Below are positions 46,830 to 57,271 of a DNA stretch of 61,678 nt, piece by piece. Position 1 is the first letter of the stretch; every line of letters begins with the position of its first letter. This DNA comes from Nostoc sp. RI_552 (GTDB lineage: Bacteria > Cyanobacteriota > Cyanobacteriia > Cyanobacteriales > Nostocaceae), in the NCBI GenBank assembly GCA_016124525.1, contig WGNO01000032.1:1-61678 (forward strand), written 5' to 3'. A program made the position numbers and the translations under genes. Below the pieces are notes generated by a model. It saw nothing but the letters and a program-made list of their open reading frames with translations, was not told the DNA's origin and did no database searches.

Positions 46830-48941
46830 CTATTCATCTGATGCAATTTTAGCAATCAATACGTTATGTATAGAGTTCAACAACTCCTCCGCTGTAAAAG
46901 GTTTTGCTAAAAATCCTTGAATCCCTGTCACACTGGCCTGTACTAAAGCTTCAGCACCAGAAATAGCACTCATGGCAATAATTTTTACTTCTGGGTTGAT
47001 GACTTGCAAGGTGCGAATGGCTGTTGTCCCAGATGTGGATGGTGTCATCATATCTATCAACACTAGTTGAATGTCTTGCTGGTGTTCACTATAAAGAACA
47101 AGAGCGTCAATTCCTTTCTCAGCAATTAATACTTTGTAGTTGTGAATCTCTAATGTGGTTTTGGTAATTTGAGTGATTGCTGCTTCTTCATCTACAACTA
47201 AAATTAATTCTCCGTTTCCTGTGGGCATTTTGCTCTCGTCTCCTGTGGACAAAGTGCTATTTTCACTACTGGGCAGGTAAATGTGAAATTGGCTACCAAT
47301 TCCTACTTGACTGGATACTTCTACGAAACCGTCGTAGCTTTTGACGATACCAATTACTTTAGATAAACCTAAACCAGGATTTTTATTCTTTTCCTTGGTA
47401 GTGAAAAAGGGTGTGAAAATCTTATTGATGATTGTTGGATCAATACCAACTCCGGTATCAGCAACTGTAATCACTACGTAGGAACCTACTTTCGCACCGA
47501 TATGTTTTTTTGTCAAGCTTTCATCAATGAAGGCTTTCTTGGCAGAGATTCCTAGTTTGCCACCTTGAGGCATGGCGTCACGAGCATTCACTAACAAGTT
47601 CATCAATACTTCATACAGTTGGGTTTGCTCTCCCGAAACTATCTCTATATTTGCAGGTATGCTTATATCTGTTTGGATAGATTGAGGTAATAGTTGTTGA
47701 ATTGTCTGCTCAATGTCTTTCATCAGATTTGATAGTGATACAGTTGAGCCTTTTGTGTGAAAGTTGCTAGTAAATGACAAAATTTGCTCGACTAAATCAA
47801 TTCCCCGTTTGGTATTAGTTTCTAATAACTTAAGCATTTGTACTGAACTTTCGCTTAGGTGGGGATGTTTAATGGGTAACAGTTGCGCCACGGTGATCAT
47901 CGGATAAAAGATATTGTTAAGGTCTTGAGCGATGGCACTAGTCAGAGTACCGAGGCTTTCTAATTGCTTGGCGCGCTGAAGTTGTATTTCTAGTTGTTTT
48001 TTCTCGGTGATGTCGGTGTCAACACTCATAATGGATTTGGGCAAACCTGCGGCATCATACATTAGTGTCCAACGGCTGTTAACGATAATGGACTTACCGT
48101 TTCTGGTTAGTTGTCTCAACTCTCCAAACCATGAACCATGCTCTAAAACAGTTTTCAGCGCCACTGTGAGTTGAGGCGAAAGTTCTGGACACAACAGCTC
48201 CCAAGTATTTCTTCCTATCGCTTCCTCAGCCCGCCAGCCATAAATATTTTCTGCTCCTTTGTTCCAATATAAAATTTGATTTTGTAGGTCTCTCACTAAA
48301 ATTGCATCTGTTGTAATATCTAGCAGCGCCGCCTGTTCGCTGATTTTTTGCTGTGCTTGGAGGCGATCGCTAATATCCCGGAATAACCATCTCAAGCCTT
48401 GTTTTTTGTGTTGATAATTACTGTCACTGGCGACAATGGTTACTTCCGCCGGAAAGTCTATTTCCCCTTTGTTGTGGAATATCCGTAATTGTTCTGTGCG
48501 TTGCTGTTTTTTCTGCCGTAATTCCAGGAGCAAGGAGCGAAATTTTAGCAATTCTGTCTGATGGATAAATACAGAAAGCGGTTTGCCCATGAGGTAAGAC
48601 TGACTGACATTAAGTAACTTGGCCGCCGCATAGTTAGCTTCTTGAATTATCCCAGTTATATCAGTAACTAAATATCCATCCGGGGCAAAATTGAATAAAT
48701 CTTCGTAAGACTGACGTTCTGCTTCTACAAGATGGCGGATAGCGGCTAATTCCTGGTTTTGTTCCGTCAGCTCTTCTGCCAAAACATGTAGTTCTTCTAA
48801 AGAAATTGAAGTTTGGGCGATGGCTTCTTGCAAGAGTTGTGTAGAAGTACAAGGTTTTTCTGCTTGACTAGCACGCTGAGATAAGTTTTCTAATCGCTTA
48901 TGAGCTTTGGCAATAGCTTCCTCTAAATTATCCTTGATCAT
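46830..48941 (-). CDS. PAS hybrid histidine kinase homologue, phosphoacceptor His replaced by Gln
   Basis: 703 aa: an N-terminal coiled coil (about 1-80), PAS 1 (about 82-195), PAS 2 (about 200-315), a dimerisation helix, HATPase (about 440-560) and a C-terminal receiver (about 580-695). The ATPase has N-box NLLVNARDAM, ADTGVGID and GLGLS. The receiver keeps the phospho-Asp in LVLIDMM and Lys in LAKPF. The H-box normally reads IAHDLNN, but here it is IAQDLNN: the codon at 47925-47927 is CAA (Gln339). Autophosphorylation on His is therefore unlikely. It may be a pseudokinase or phosphatase. A CheR-PAS gene lies just upstream. Confidence 0.9.
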   Translation of the reverse strand: MIKDNLEEAIAKAHKRLENLSQRASQAEKPCTSTQLLQEAIAQTSISLEELHVLAEELTEQNQELAAIRHLVEAERQSYEDLFNFAPDGYLVTDITGIIQEANYAAAKLLNVSQSYLMGKPLSVFIHQTELLKFRSLLLELRQKKQQRTEQLRIFHNKGEIDFPAEVTIVASDSNYQHKKQGLRWLFRDISDRLQAQQKISEQAALLDITTDAILVRDLQNQILYWNKGAENIYGWRAEEAIGRNTWELLCPELSPQLTVALKTVLEHGSWFGELRQLTRNGKSIIVNSRWTLMYDAAGLPKSIMSVDTDITEKKQLEIQLQRAKQLESLGTLTSAIAQDLNNIFYPMITVAQLLPIKHPHLSESSVQMLKLLETNTKRGIDLVEQILSFTSNFHTKGSTVSLSNLMKDIEQTIQQLLPQSIQTDISIPANIEIVSGEQTQLYEVLMNLLVNARDAMPQGGKLGISAKKAFIDESLTKKHIGAKVGSYVVITVADTGVGIDPTIINKIFTPFFTTKEKNKNPGLGLSKVIGIVKSYDGFVEVSSQVGIGSQFHIYLPSSENSTLSTGDESKMPTGNGELILVVDEEAAITQITKTTLEIHNYKVLIAEKGIDALVLYSEHQQDIQLVLIDMMTPSTSGTTAIRTLQVINPEVKIIAMSAISGAEALVQASVTGIQGFLAKPFTAEELLNSIHNVLIAKIASDE

Positions 48942-49112
48942 TTACCTTCTTCTCCTGTGATTTCTCCTATAGTTGTTTCTGTCTCGAAAACCTCTCTCGT
49001 AGAACAAAAGACTGTGGCAGTTCTTTCCCTTGGACTCTTGGGGTAAGCTGGGTATGGATTTTTTCATCTAATCTAAAGAATTAGATTGTTGTTGCTGTTG
49101 TCTTTATAGAAT

Positions 49113-50939
49113 TTATGTGCTGTTTATCATACTTTCGATTCGCTGTACATCTGTCATAATCAATACTGCTCCTTCTATTTCTGTACTAAATAAAGGAGTA
49201 ATAGCGAGATAACATTTTATCAATCTACCCCGGCGATTGGTAGCATCTAAAATCATTTCTTGGAACTGCTGTTTCCCAAATAGGCAATCTCGGATAGGCG
49301 ATCGCAATTGCTCAATTGGCAAACCAATATCTAGACTAAATAAAGATTTTCCTAATACTTCTTCTGTTCTTAATCCCCACAAATCTTCTACCATATAATT
49401 CCAAACTAAAATATTAAAACTTTTATCAATTACTACTATTCCGGTTTGCAGACTTTTGAGAATACAAACCAAAAAAAGATTAGTGCGGTTGAGTTCTATA
49501 GTGCGTTCGTTGAGTTCGTTATTAATTGTTTGTAATTCTTCATTAGAGGATTGTAGTTCTTCGTTCATTGTCTCCAATGCTTCATTAGTAGATTGGAGTT
49601 CTTCATTGGTAGTTTCCAATTCTTCATTAGTAGATTGGAGTTCTTCGTTAGTAGTTTCCAAATTTTGTCGGGAACGTTGCAATTCTTCTTGCAGTTGGAA
49701 AACACGGGTAACATCTTCAAAAGTGATACTTACACCTAATACAGAGTTATCCAAATCTTTCAAAGGTATAATTCGTACATCCCAATATTGTATTTCTGCA
49801 TTGGATAAATAGCGTTCTACATTTGTCAGAGTGATGGTATGGCCTTCTGCATAAACCCGTTGAATGGGTGCCCGCAGTTCTATGGGTCGGTAGGAAAGTT
49901 CTAAATCTTGAAAGGGACGACCTAAATCCTGAGGTGAAAGACCAAAAACAGTACGAGCTTGAGTGTTAACTAACGCTAATATACCATTAGCATCCACTAC
50001 TATTTGGGCGATGGATAGGGAATCAAAAGCCATTTCTCGCAGCCGCATCTGCTGAGATAATCTGTTGGTAGATCCTGGATCTACTGTATTCGCCATAACT
50101 AGCAAGGGATCCCGCAAGTTTCCTACTGATACTTTCCTGAAAATGCGATTTTTTAAATTTACGGAACTAAATGAATTGGAATGTAATAACAGCATCTCTG
50201 CTTTTCCCAAAAAAAGATATCCTGTATCATTTAGAGCAAAATGAAACCGAGCCATAATTCGCCCCTGGGTCTCAGAATTAAAATACATGAGTGTATTGCG
50301 ACATATGAGCAGGTCTAAACGAGAAATTGGGGCATCTTGCAGCAAATCATGACGACCAAAAATAACTGAACGGCGTAAATCTTGGCGAAAGACATAGTTA
50401 TTTCCTGTAAACTCAAAATATTTATCTTTCAGTCCAGGTGGTAATACTTGGATATCCTTAACTGAATATAGAGCTTGACGGGCTTGAGTCAAAGCTTCTT
50501 CATCTAAGTCTGTGGCATAAATTTTTACCCGTTTTCCAAATTCTTCTGCTCCCAAAATTTCAGCCATGAGTATGGCTACAGTGTAAGCTTCTTCGCCAGA
50601 CGCACAACCTGCACTCCAAATCCGGATTGGCTCCAAGTTATTTTTCAGTGCCACAATATTGGGTAGTACTTCCTGTCCTAAAAATTCCCAGGCTGAAACA
50701 TCTCGAAAAAAACTGGTCACATTAATCAAAATGGTGTTAAACAATTGACTGAATTCCTCTGGATAAACTTCTAAATAGTCTAAATAATCCTCAAAGCTTT
50801 CTATGGAAAAATATTGCATTCGCTTCCGTACCCGGCGCATCAAAGTTGAGCGCTTATAGCCTGTGAAATCAAAGCACCGACTTTGTCTAAGATAACTGAG
50901 TAGATTTTCAAACTCAGGGTTACTTTCTGGGGAAGTCAT
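49113..50939 (-). CDS. CheR-type methyltransferase fused to PAS domains
   Basis: The N-terminal CheR domain (about residues 10-275) has the SAM site RIWSAGCASGEEAYTVA and the DLLICRNTLMYFN block. It probably methylates Glu side chains of a receptor. Two PAS domains follow (about 305-420 and 490-600), joined by a striking coiled coil at about 432-490 made of repeated ETTNEELQS-like units. I chose ATG 50939 (MTSPESN) over 51002. No CheB domain is fused, unlike many relatives. It sits 170 bp upstream of the hybrid kinase in the same direction, so the two are plausible partners. Confidence 0.92.
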   Translation of the reverse strand: MTSPESNPEFENLLSYLRQSRCFDFTGYKRSTLMRRVRKRMQYFSIESFEDYLDYLEVYPEEFSQLFNTILINVTSFFRDVSAWEFLGQEVLPNIVALKNNLEPIRIWSAGCASGEEAYTVAILMAEILGAEEFGKRVKIYATDLDEEALTQARQALYSVKDIQVLPPGLKDKYFEFTGNNYVFRQDLRRSVIFGRHDLLQDAPISRLDLLICRNTLMYFNSETQGRIMARFHFALNDTGYLFLGKAEMLLLHSNSFSSVNLKNRIFRKVSVGNLRDPLLVMANTVDPGSTNRLSQQMRLREMAFDSLSIAQIVVDANGILALVNTQARTVFGLSPQDLGRPFQDLELSYRPIELRAPIQRVYAEGHTITLTNVERYLSNAEIQYWDVRIIPLKDLDNSVLGVSITFEDVTRVFQLQEELQRSRQNLETTNEELQSTNEELETTNEELQSTNEALETMNEELQSSNEELQTINNELNERTIELNRTNLFLVCILKSLQTGIVVIDKSFNILVWNYMVEDLWGLRTEEVLGKSLFSLDIGLPIEQLRSPIRDCLFGKQQFQEMILDATNRRGRLIKCYLAITPLFSTEIEGAVLIMTDVQRIESMINST

Positions 50940-51002
50940 AACTAAATAATGAAGAGTTGGGAATGGCACACACAGTAACAAGGGGACAGTTTTTGCCCCC
51001 AT

Positions 51003-51716
51003 ATTCCTGCCTTTTCTATCTTGTTGGCGATATTTTATACTTTATGCAATTTAATCATCCATAGTCAGGATGTGGTTGAAAGAATCAACTCTACCTGGAA
51101 CAGCTATCTTGACAGCAATCACCATCTAACGGAAATATTACCAAATTCCAAACCAGCTTGAAATTAACTAAAAAACTCCTAAGCTCATCTCTCAGCTTGA
51201 TAAAATGGGGTTTTTTTTTGCTTCAAAAGTGTTTAGATGAGAAAACCTAATCCTAAATCATAAAAACAACTGTGGCAATTTTTTTGTGCCAGTATCTACT
51301 TTGTCACACTCACGCCTGATAAGCTTACGAGTAAGCACTAGCCAGTAAACGCTCTAATGCAGTTGGTCAAGATAGCGATTTAATTAGACCATAGGAGAAT
51401 AAATTATTAGTGTAGATTACGAACTACCAATGAATATATTCTATATGTTACATCATCCGATACTTTATTTTGCAAGCAACAACAAGACCTTCTGTTTATA
51501 GATTTTGTTAGCTTGAAATATTCTAGATGATTTTCAGATTACTTGGTATACATAATCATGAACTTAACCAAATGAAATATAACCTATATTATCCTGTGCC
51601 TCAAATCAGTTCAGTCGCATAACCATCCAGGAAACAAACTCCCTGGCTGAGAAAATCACAAGCCGTTTATCTTTGTATACCAAGCTAGGTAAGCACTAAA
51701 TTTTAACCTTTTCTAA
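51003..51716. other. Gene-free region upstream of cheR
   Basis: About 710 bases, AT-rich, with a run of nine T near 51211-51219 and no assignable gene, RNA or repeat. Confidence 0.4.
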
Positions 51717-52205
51717 TTATCGTTTTTTAAATTTTTTGCTTCTAAAATTAGGACGCATTGCTTCTCTACCTAAAATAAACATTCCCGTTACACCCAAGCT
51801 AACACACCAAACATACTCGTACCAATATTGGCGAATTTGAGCGATGGTATTGAGTGCAGGATGCAAAGAGTTCAAATAAAGCAGTAGCACAAGTATCATC
51901 AACCCCCCAAAACCAACAAAGCTTAAACCAACATAAATCCGTACAGGACGTAGTTCAAAGTCGCTAATTTCTTCTATGTTAATTTCTGCGAGTTCCTGCA
52001 AGGATTCATCAGCTACAGTTGATGCTACTTGTAATTTATGACTAAGTTTTGGCGGTAATATCGATATTAGTGTCGCTACAGTGGGGCGACGTAGTGCAGC
52101 CTCGGTAGACCGCAGCAATTCTAATGGCTGATAGGTATGACTCGGTTTAGGAAATTCTATATTTTTCCTAGTAGTGGGAATGGTGGCTTTGCCTTTAAAA
52201 TCCAT
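51717..52205 (-). CDS. Hypothetical protein with two membrane helices
   Basis: 162 aa, family not recognised by me. The N-terminal 80 residues are soluble, followed by hydrophobic segments at about 90-115 (IYVGLSFVGFGGLMILVLLL) and 127-148 (WCVSLGVTGMFILG). The C-terminus is very basic (RSKKFKKR), putting it probably in the cytoplasm. It stands alone between two gene-free stretches. A structural or assembly role in a membrane is possible but unsupported. Confidence 0.7.
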   Translation of the reverse strand: MDFKGKATIPTTRKNIEFPKPSHTYQPLELLRSTEAALRRPTVATLISILPPKLSHKLQVASTVADESLQELAEINIEEISDFELRPVRIYVGLSFVGFGGLMILVLLLYLNSLHPALNTIAQIRQYWYEYVWCVSLGVTGMFILGREAMRPNFRSKKFKKR

Positions 52206-52746
52206 AGCGCACCTAAAAAAAAATAGGCTGCTAATAGCCTAGCGAATCAATTAGCAGTCCTGCAAATATCTTGAGCCCCTTAAAAGCCGGAGTTAGGTGG
52301 TTAACTTATGCAAGGTCGGTGAATTTAGCAATCACGGGGATTTTGGGCTGACTGCTAGTGCATCGTACCACGCCATCCCTCAGATTTTCTTGACGCACAA
52401 TCATCAAATCAAATACCTGTGCCATATTTGTGGCTAGGGAACTACTTAATGGTTGTGCTGAACAGTATCCAGGCCTGTGGAGGGGTCTACCTAAAGACTG
52501 ATACCAATTCCTGTTTAAATATGCGATTCTGAGCAAGGTGTAGAGGTATAGAGTTGCTTTAGGCTAGACTCATAACAAAAATTTACCTCTGTAACTGCAA
52601 TTTCGTATTAAAAAAAAGATGGTTCTCACAATTTAAATGTTTTCATTCTTCACAATTTTTCTATTTTTTCGGATCAGTTGAGTATCAAGCAAAAAAACTT
52701 ATTGTGTTGAATATCAATTCCTTGATGAAAAAAAGAGGAACAGTGT
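52206..52746. other. Region upstream of the DUF4327 gene
   Basis: About 540 bases. A minus-strand frame of 76 codons at 52306-52536 has some protein-like composition (MAQVFDLMIVRQENLRDGVV) but no recognisable family and no clear ribosome site, so I do not call it. The right part carries an AGAGGA ribosome site for the next gene. Confidence 0.4.
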
Positions 52747-52968
52747 ATGGATACTGCGGTTAAATATGATATTGGGGTTATTAGGGAAGAGGCGCGTCAA
52801 CTGGTCAAAAAGGGAATTATTGACCGTCAACAGCCAATTTATTCCCTATGTAGATATGTTCCTAATCATGATTGGATATTATTTGAGTTGGAACTAGAAA
52901 AAAACGAATTTTTGCTCAGAGATAGGATAATTGACCTATTGAGTAGTGAAACATGGGAAGAAGATTGA
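52747..52968 (+). CDS. DUF4327 family protein
   Basis: A 73-aa cyanobacteria-specific protein of the DUF4327 family. The conserved string VKYDIGVIREEARQLVKKGI and RDRIIDLLSSETWEED are visible. Acidic C-terminus, no membrane segment. A good ribosome site (AGAGGA) lies about seven bases before the ATG. Function unknown. A hairpin follows. Confidence 0.9.
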   Translation: MDTAVKYDIGVIREEARQLVKKGIIDRQQPIYSLCRYVPNHDWILFELELEKNEFLLRDRIIDLLSSETWEED

Positions 52969-52996
52969 CAAGCAAAATAAATAACAAACACTGAGA

Positions 52997-53025
52997 CAAA
53001 ACCCACACATTGATTCTGGGTTTTG
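52997..53025 (+). terminator. Possible terminator after the DUF4327 gene
   Basis: CAAAACCC at 52997-53004 pairs with GGGTTTTG at 53018-53025. The T run is inside the stem and no further T tract follows, so confidence is low. Confidence 0.35.
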
Positions 53026-53246
53026 ACATGAGAGCCATTTTTTGCATTAATTTGGCAGATACAAGATTACATAGCCTTTTCTATGATTCCTGAGAATTGA
53101 AAATATTATAATCCCGGTAGATTGAACATATCGGGATTCTGGTTGCTCACGAATATTTTATGAATGCTAATCAAATTATTTTTAAGGCTTATACTGTTTT
53201 TTTTATCTAACTACAGGCAAATAGGATATCAATTAAGCCTTTGCTA

Positions 53247-53492
53247 TTACACCGGTACATCTTGCATTCCAACCCACCCAGTGATAGTTTTGCCTTTACT
53301 GCCATAAGTTCTATGCTGATGGCGATTTTCAATTTTTTCGGCTATTTTTTGTACAAAAACCTCTTCGAGCAAACTAGAATTTACTCGATTATACACTGGC
53401 ATATCTTGCCAACAATGGCGGCAAAACCAAGCAAAGCCTGAAGCGCGCACATGGGGCAAAAGTAATCCTGAACAACAAGGGCAGTAATTCAT
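53247..53492 (-). CDS. Small zinc-ribbon-like conserved protein
   Basis: An 81-aa protein beginning NYCPCCSGLLLPHVR with a second pair in WFCRHCWQDMP, so two CxxC pairs that could bind zinc. The rest (VNSSLLEEVFVQKIAEKIEN) looks helical. Small Cys4 proteins of this form are found in many cyanobacteria. No named family or function. Probably cytoplasmic. Stands alone. Confidence 0.75.
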   Translation of the reverse strand: MNYCPCCSGLLLPHVRASGFAWFCRHCWQDMPVYNRVNSSLLEEVFVQKIAEKIENRHQHRTYGSKGKTITGWVGMQDVPV

Positions 53493-54008
53493 AATTTTCC
53501 ATAATCCTGATGATAAAAAGCTGTGTATTTAAAATCAAGGCTGTTAATTAATCAGTCCGTTCTCATGTAAAAAGCTATTTATATTTCCAGTGTAATTAGT
53601 AATTATGATAATTGTTAAAAAATGCTGATATAGCACAATTTTTTGTAATATTTCGCTATTTAATATTATTAAAAGCAATTAAACTTCATAAAACTTAAAC
53701 TTAGCTATATCATTACCTTGATTACCGATAAAAGCGAAAAACCTGGCCCTGCTTTGGACTAGCTTTATAAAGCTCACTTTTTATTAATTAAGCTAAGGGT
53801 AAATTCATTGGAATACCTTTGAAGCAAGAATCTCCAGCTTATAGCTGTGGGGATTGTCAAAGCATCAGCATGACACAGCCAAAACAATGCTGTGAGAAAA
53901 ACTTTTAATCCACATTAATGGCGGGTTTATCCCAGGCACTATTTTAGGCGTGTCAATCCACCACAGCTGAGATTTTCTGAGGTTGAGCTACTTAACAGCA
54001 CCCAAAAC
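53493..54008. other. Gene-free stretch holding an IS relic and a palindrome
   Basis: About 515 bases. It contains a 14-bp perfect palindrome AGCTTTATAAAGCT at 53761-53774 and the right-end relic at 53828-53860. Otherwise AT-rich with nothing recognised. Confidence 0.45.
53828..53860 (+). mobile_element. IS200/IS605-type right-end hairpin relic 5
   Basis: GAATCTCCAGCTTATAGCTG then TGGGGATTGTCAA. Same layout as the other copies: GAATC, stem, pyrimidine/TTA loop, GGGGA, then TGTCAA. Confidence 0.55.
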
Positions 54009-54878
<870 letters not shown>

Positions 54879-54912
54879 GAATCCCCTGGCTTCTAGCCAT
54901 GGGGAGCATCAG
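54879..54912 (+). mobile_element. IS200/IS605-type right-end hairpin relic 6
   Basis: GAATCCCCTGGCTTCTAGCC then ATGGGGAGCATCA. The 14 bases before it (TGTGGACTCTTTAA) are nearly shared with relic 8 at 56730, so these two are especially close relatives. Confidence 0.6.
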
Positions 54913-54982
54913 CAAATATTAATGCTTAAACAGCAAGAAAGCAACTGAGTTTGTCTCAGTACATTGGCGGTGGAATTGTCAA

Positions 54983-55555
54983 CTAACGATTTTGATGTTC
55001 CAGTAAAGGACGCACAATCAAATACCCAGCACCAAAAGCAGTAAAAATGATTAACAAGATAACGATAGCTAACCACCAACCACTGAATTCTTTAACTTCT
55101 TTCTCCGTTGGAGGATAATAGTTAACTTCTTCCTCCACAACATATGTTTCTGGCATCCTCTGGTGATTGGTTTCCACAGGTGCAGACACCCTGGTTGGCT
55201 TAACAACAGGTGGACGGTGAGGAGGAACCTGCTGAGGTGGAGAGGATTTTTGTCCAGGACTTTTAACTTCACCAGTAACAAGGGTACCTTGGGGATCATT
55301 CCGCTCATGAGTAGAATTTACAAACTTTTGCAGATGTAAAAAAGACTCTACAACCTTGCCAATTTCTTGGCGTAGTAATTGATTTTCTTGCTCTAGTTGC
55401 TGTTTTTGCTCAGTGAGTGCATTTAGTTTTGCTTGTGTTAATTGTAACTCTTTTGCCAATTGTCGGTATACGTACACTGGCACAGACGGAAGGTAGGTTT
55501 CAGGAATTGGAGGTTTTGCTGGATTGTGGTGAACAGAACTTGGGGTTGTTTGCAT
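54983..55555 (-). CDS. Hypothetical protein, coiled coil plus C-terminal membrane anchor
   Basis: 190 aa, family not recognised. Residues 28-75 form a heptad coiled coil (LAKELQLTQAKLNALTEQKQ and following QLEQENQLLRQE). Next comes a Pro/Lys/Thr-rich linker (about 85-145) and a single hydrophobic segment near the end (about 160-183, GWWLAIVILLIIFTAFGAGY). It is probably tail-anchored with the coil in the cytoplasm. Conserved-looking neighbours are thiD upstream (67 bp), in the same direction; cotranscription is possible. Confidence 0.72.
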   Translation of the reverse strand: MQTTPSSVHHNPAKPPIPETYLPSVPVYVYRQLAKELQLTQAKLNALTEQKQQLEQENQLLRQEIGKVVESFLHLQKFVNSTHERNDPQGTLVTGEVKSPGQKSSPPQQVPPHRPPVVKPTRVSAPVETNHQRMPETYVVEEEVNYYPPTEKEVKEFSGWWLAIVILLIIFTAFGAGYLIVRPLLEHQNR

Positions 55556-55622
55556 CAGGGACTTGGTATCAAAAATTAAGGCTATGATATATCACAAAGG
55601 TACTATCAGAGTATAGTTACCC

Positions 55623-56444
55623 TTAACTTTTTAACAGGGGAAAAAAATGTCCCACAGGGCCTTGTCCTTTGCCAATATCTAGAGCATAAGTGAGTGAGGT
55701 GGTGACATAGGTCTTTGCTTTTTGTACCGCTGACCATAAGTCCATACCCATAGCCAGATTAGCCGCAATGGCAGCTGATAATGTACAACCAGTACCGTGG
55801 GTATTTTTAGTCTCGACTTGCTTTGTCATCAAAGTTTCCAGTTTTTCCCCATCAAAGCAGATATCAACACCATGACACTTACCCTGCATCCCACCGCCCT
55901 TCACTAAAACGGCTTTTACCTTGAGATTTCGGTGTATGACTTGAGCGGCTGCGCGCATATCATCTATGGTATTGATTGGTAAACCGCTCAAAATTTGTGC
56001 CTCGTAACGATTTGGTGTGACAATGGCAGCTTTAGGTAATAGGGCATTACGTAGAGTCTTGACAGCATGATCATCAATTAGTTGCGCCCCTGTGCGTGAC
56101 ACCATTACGGGGTCTACTACTAAGTTATTGATTTGTAATGTTTCTATTTGCTCGGCAACAGCAGAGATGATTTCTTGGTTGAGCAACATTCCAGTTTTGG
56201 CAGCTTGGACACCAATATCTTTCACCACTGCTTCAATTTGGGCTATGACGGCTTCTGTTGGCATAGCATCAACCCGTGCTACTCCTAGGGTATTTTGTGC
56301 AGTCACACAGGTAATTGCACTGGTACCGTGGACACAATGAAAAGCAAAGGTGCGTAAATCAGCTTGAATGCCGGCACCTCCACCGCTATCTGAACCAGCA
56401 ATGGTTAAAACCACAGGTACTTGAGAAAGTATTTCAGTATTCAT
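55623..56444 (-). CDS. thiD: Hydroxymethylpyrimidine / phosphomethylpyrimidine kinase
   Basis: Phosphorylates HMP twice to HMP diphosphate, the substrate joined by ThiE. A ribokinase-fold enzyme of 273 aa. Key blocks: TIAGSDSGGGAGIQADLRTF near residue 15, VLVKGGG near 176, and NTHGTGCTLSAAIAANLAMG near 213, with the catalytic Cys. It is far from thiE-thiS (28.9 kb region) in this genome. No TPP riboswitch was recognised upstream. Confidence 0.95.
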   Translation of the reverse strand: MNTEILSQVPVVLTIAGSDSGGGAGIQADLRTFAFHCVHGTSAITCVTAQNTLGVARVDAMPTEAVIAQIEAVVKDIGVQAAKTGMLLNQEIISAVAEQIETLQINNLVVDPVMVSRTGAQLIDDHAVKTLRNALLPKAAIVTPNRYEAQILSGLPINTIDDMRAAAQVIHRNLKVKAVLVKGGGMQGKCHGVDICFDGEKLETLMTKQVETKNTHGTGCTLSAAIAANLAMGMDLWSAVQKAKTYVTTSLTYALDIGKGQGPVGHFFPLLKS

Positions 56445-56525
56445 ACATTCATAAAAATTATGGTTGAGATGGTGTTTGCTGGGCTTAGTACAGCCAACTT
56501 AGAACATTGACCAAGAAACGAGACC

Positions 56526-56556
56526 CAGTCCCCTGGCTTCAAACATGGGGATAAGC
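56526..56556 (+). mobile_element. IS200/IS605-type right-end hairpin relic 7
   Basis: CAGTCCCCTGGCTTCAAAC then ATGGGGATAAGCC. A more decayed copy of the same hairpin. Confidence 0.4.
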
Positions 56557-56729
56557 CGATGGTGACTTCAACCACACTGAATATTATATAGCTCCATTTC
56601 ATATAATCTTTGTGAAGTCTTCACATCATCAGTATAGGAGGGTGAGCTATATCATTAATACATGAGTCAAAAATACAAACGAAGCAACAATATTACCCAT
56701 TCATGCAAATACCACTGTGGATTCTTTAA

Positions 56730-56762
56730 GAATCCCTGCCTTTTAACCATGGAGAGTATCAA
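56730..56762 (+). mobile_element. IS200/IS605-type right-end hairpin relic 8
   Basis: GAATCCCTGCCTTTTAACC then ATGGAGAGTATCAAG. It overlaps the 3' end of the neighbouring minus-strand gene and provides its stop codon (56743-56745) and last few codons. Confidence 0.5.
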
Positions 56763-57162
56763 GTAGACTTTGTAAATACTTAGCCCATTTTGCAGCTAGA
56801 GGAACTTCTGTAAAGGGAACGTGTACTGACTTGGATTCAGGAAAGAGAAATTCTAACTCAATAATTCGACCTTTTTGGGGGTGATTTTCTGTTGTTACCA
56901 CTTTCTTGTCTACTACAAGACGTATTTCGCTGACATCCAGTAAAGAAAAAGTTTCTAGTTCTATCAGTGCTTTAGGTGTGGGTTTCCCCCAAGTTACATT
57001 GTTATCTTTTAGACCCAAAACCGCATAAATATCATACTTTGATTTTTCAAATTGCTCCGCCCAAATACGGTATGCTTCAAGTTTTTGGTACTCCCTTGAA
57101 CCTTGCCAAGCCAGCCAGAAAAATGCTGCTAATAAAGGTAACCATAAAAGACCACGTTCCAT
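56743..57162 (-). CDS. Hypothetical protein with one N-terminal membrane segment
   Basis: 140 aa from ATG 57162 (MERGLLW); ATG 57201 would add 13 residues. A membrane segment at about 5-22 (WLPLLAAFFWLAWQG) precedes a soluble, mixed alpha/beta domain (ALIELETFSLLDVSEIRLVV and PFTEVPLAAKWAKYLQSLLD). Family not recognised. The last codons and stop lie inside an IS200/IS605-like right end, so the native C-terminus may have been replaced. It is divergent from the subtilase gene and shares its upstream region. Confidence 0.68.
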   Translation of the reverse strand: MERGLLWLPLLAAFFWLAWQGSREYQKLEAYRIWAEQFEKSKYDIYAVLGLKDNNVTWGKPTPKALIELETFSLLDVSEIRLVVDKKVVTTENHPQKGRIIELEFLFPESKSVHVPFTEVPLAAKWAKYLQSLLDTLHG

Positions 57163-57271
57163 TGTTTTAACAGTCCTAAATATTGCGTAAAAATTGTACA
57201 AAGTACACCAATGAGGTGTGAGGATAGGTTATGGTAGTGAGCAAACTGGCAAAAAGCTGTGATGAGTTGAA

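Noticed and set aside
52306..52536. Minus-strand frame of 76 codons upstream of the DUF4327 gene
   Set aside because: Some stretches look protein-like, but there is no recognised family, no ribosome site and no operon partner. Left as unassigned.
53761..53774. 14-bp palindrome AGCTTTATAAAGCT as a terminator
   Set aside because: It has no loop and follows no gene in the right orientation; kept only as a note.
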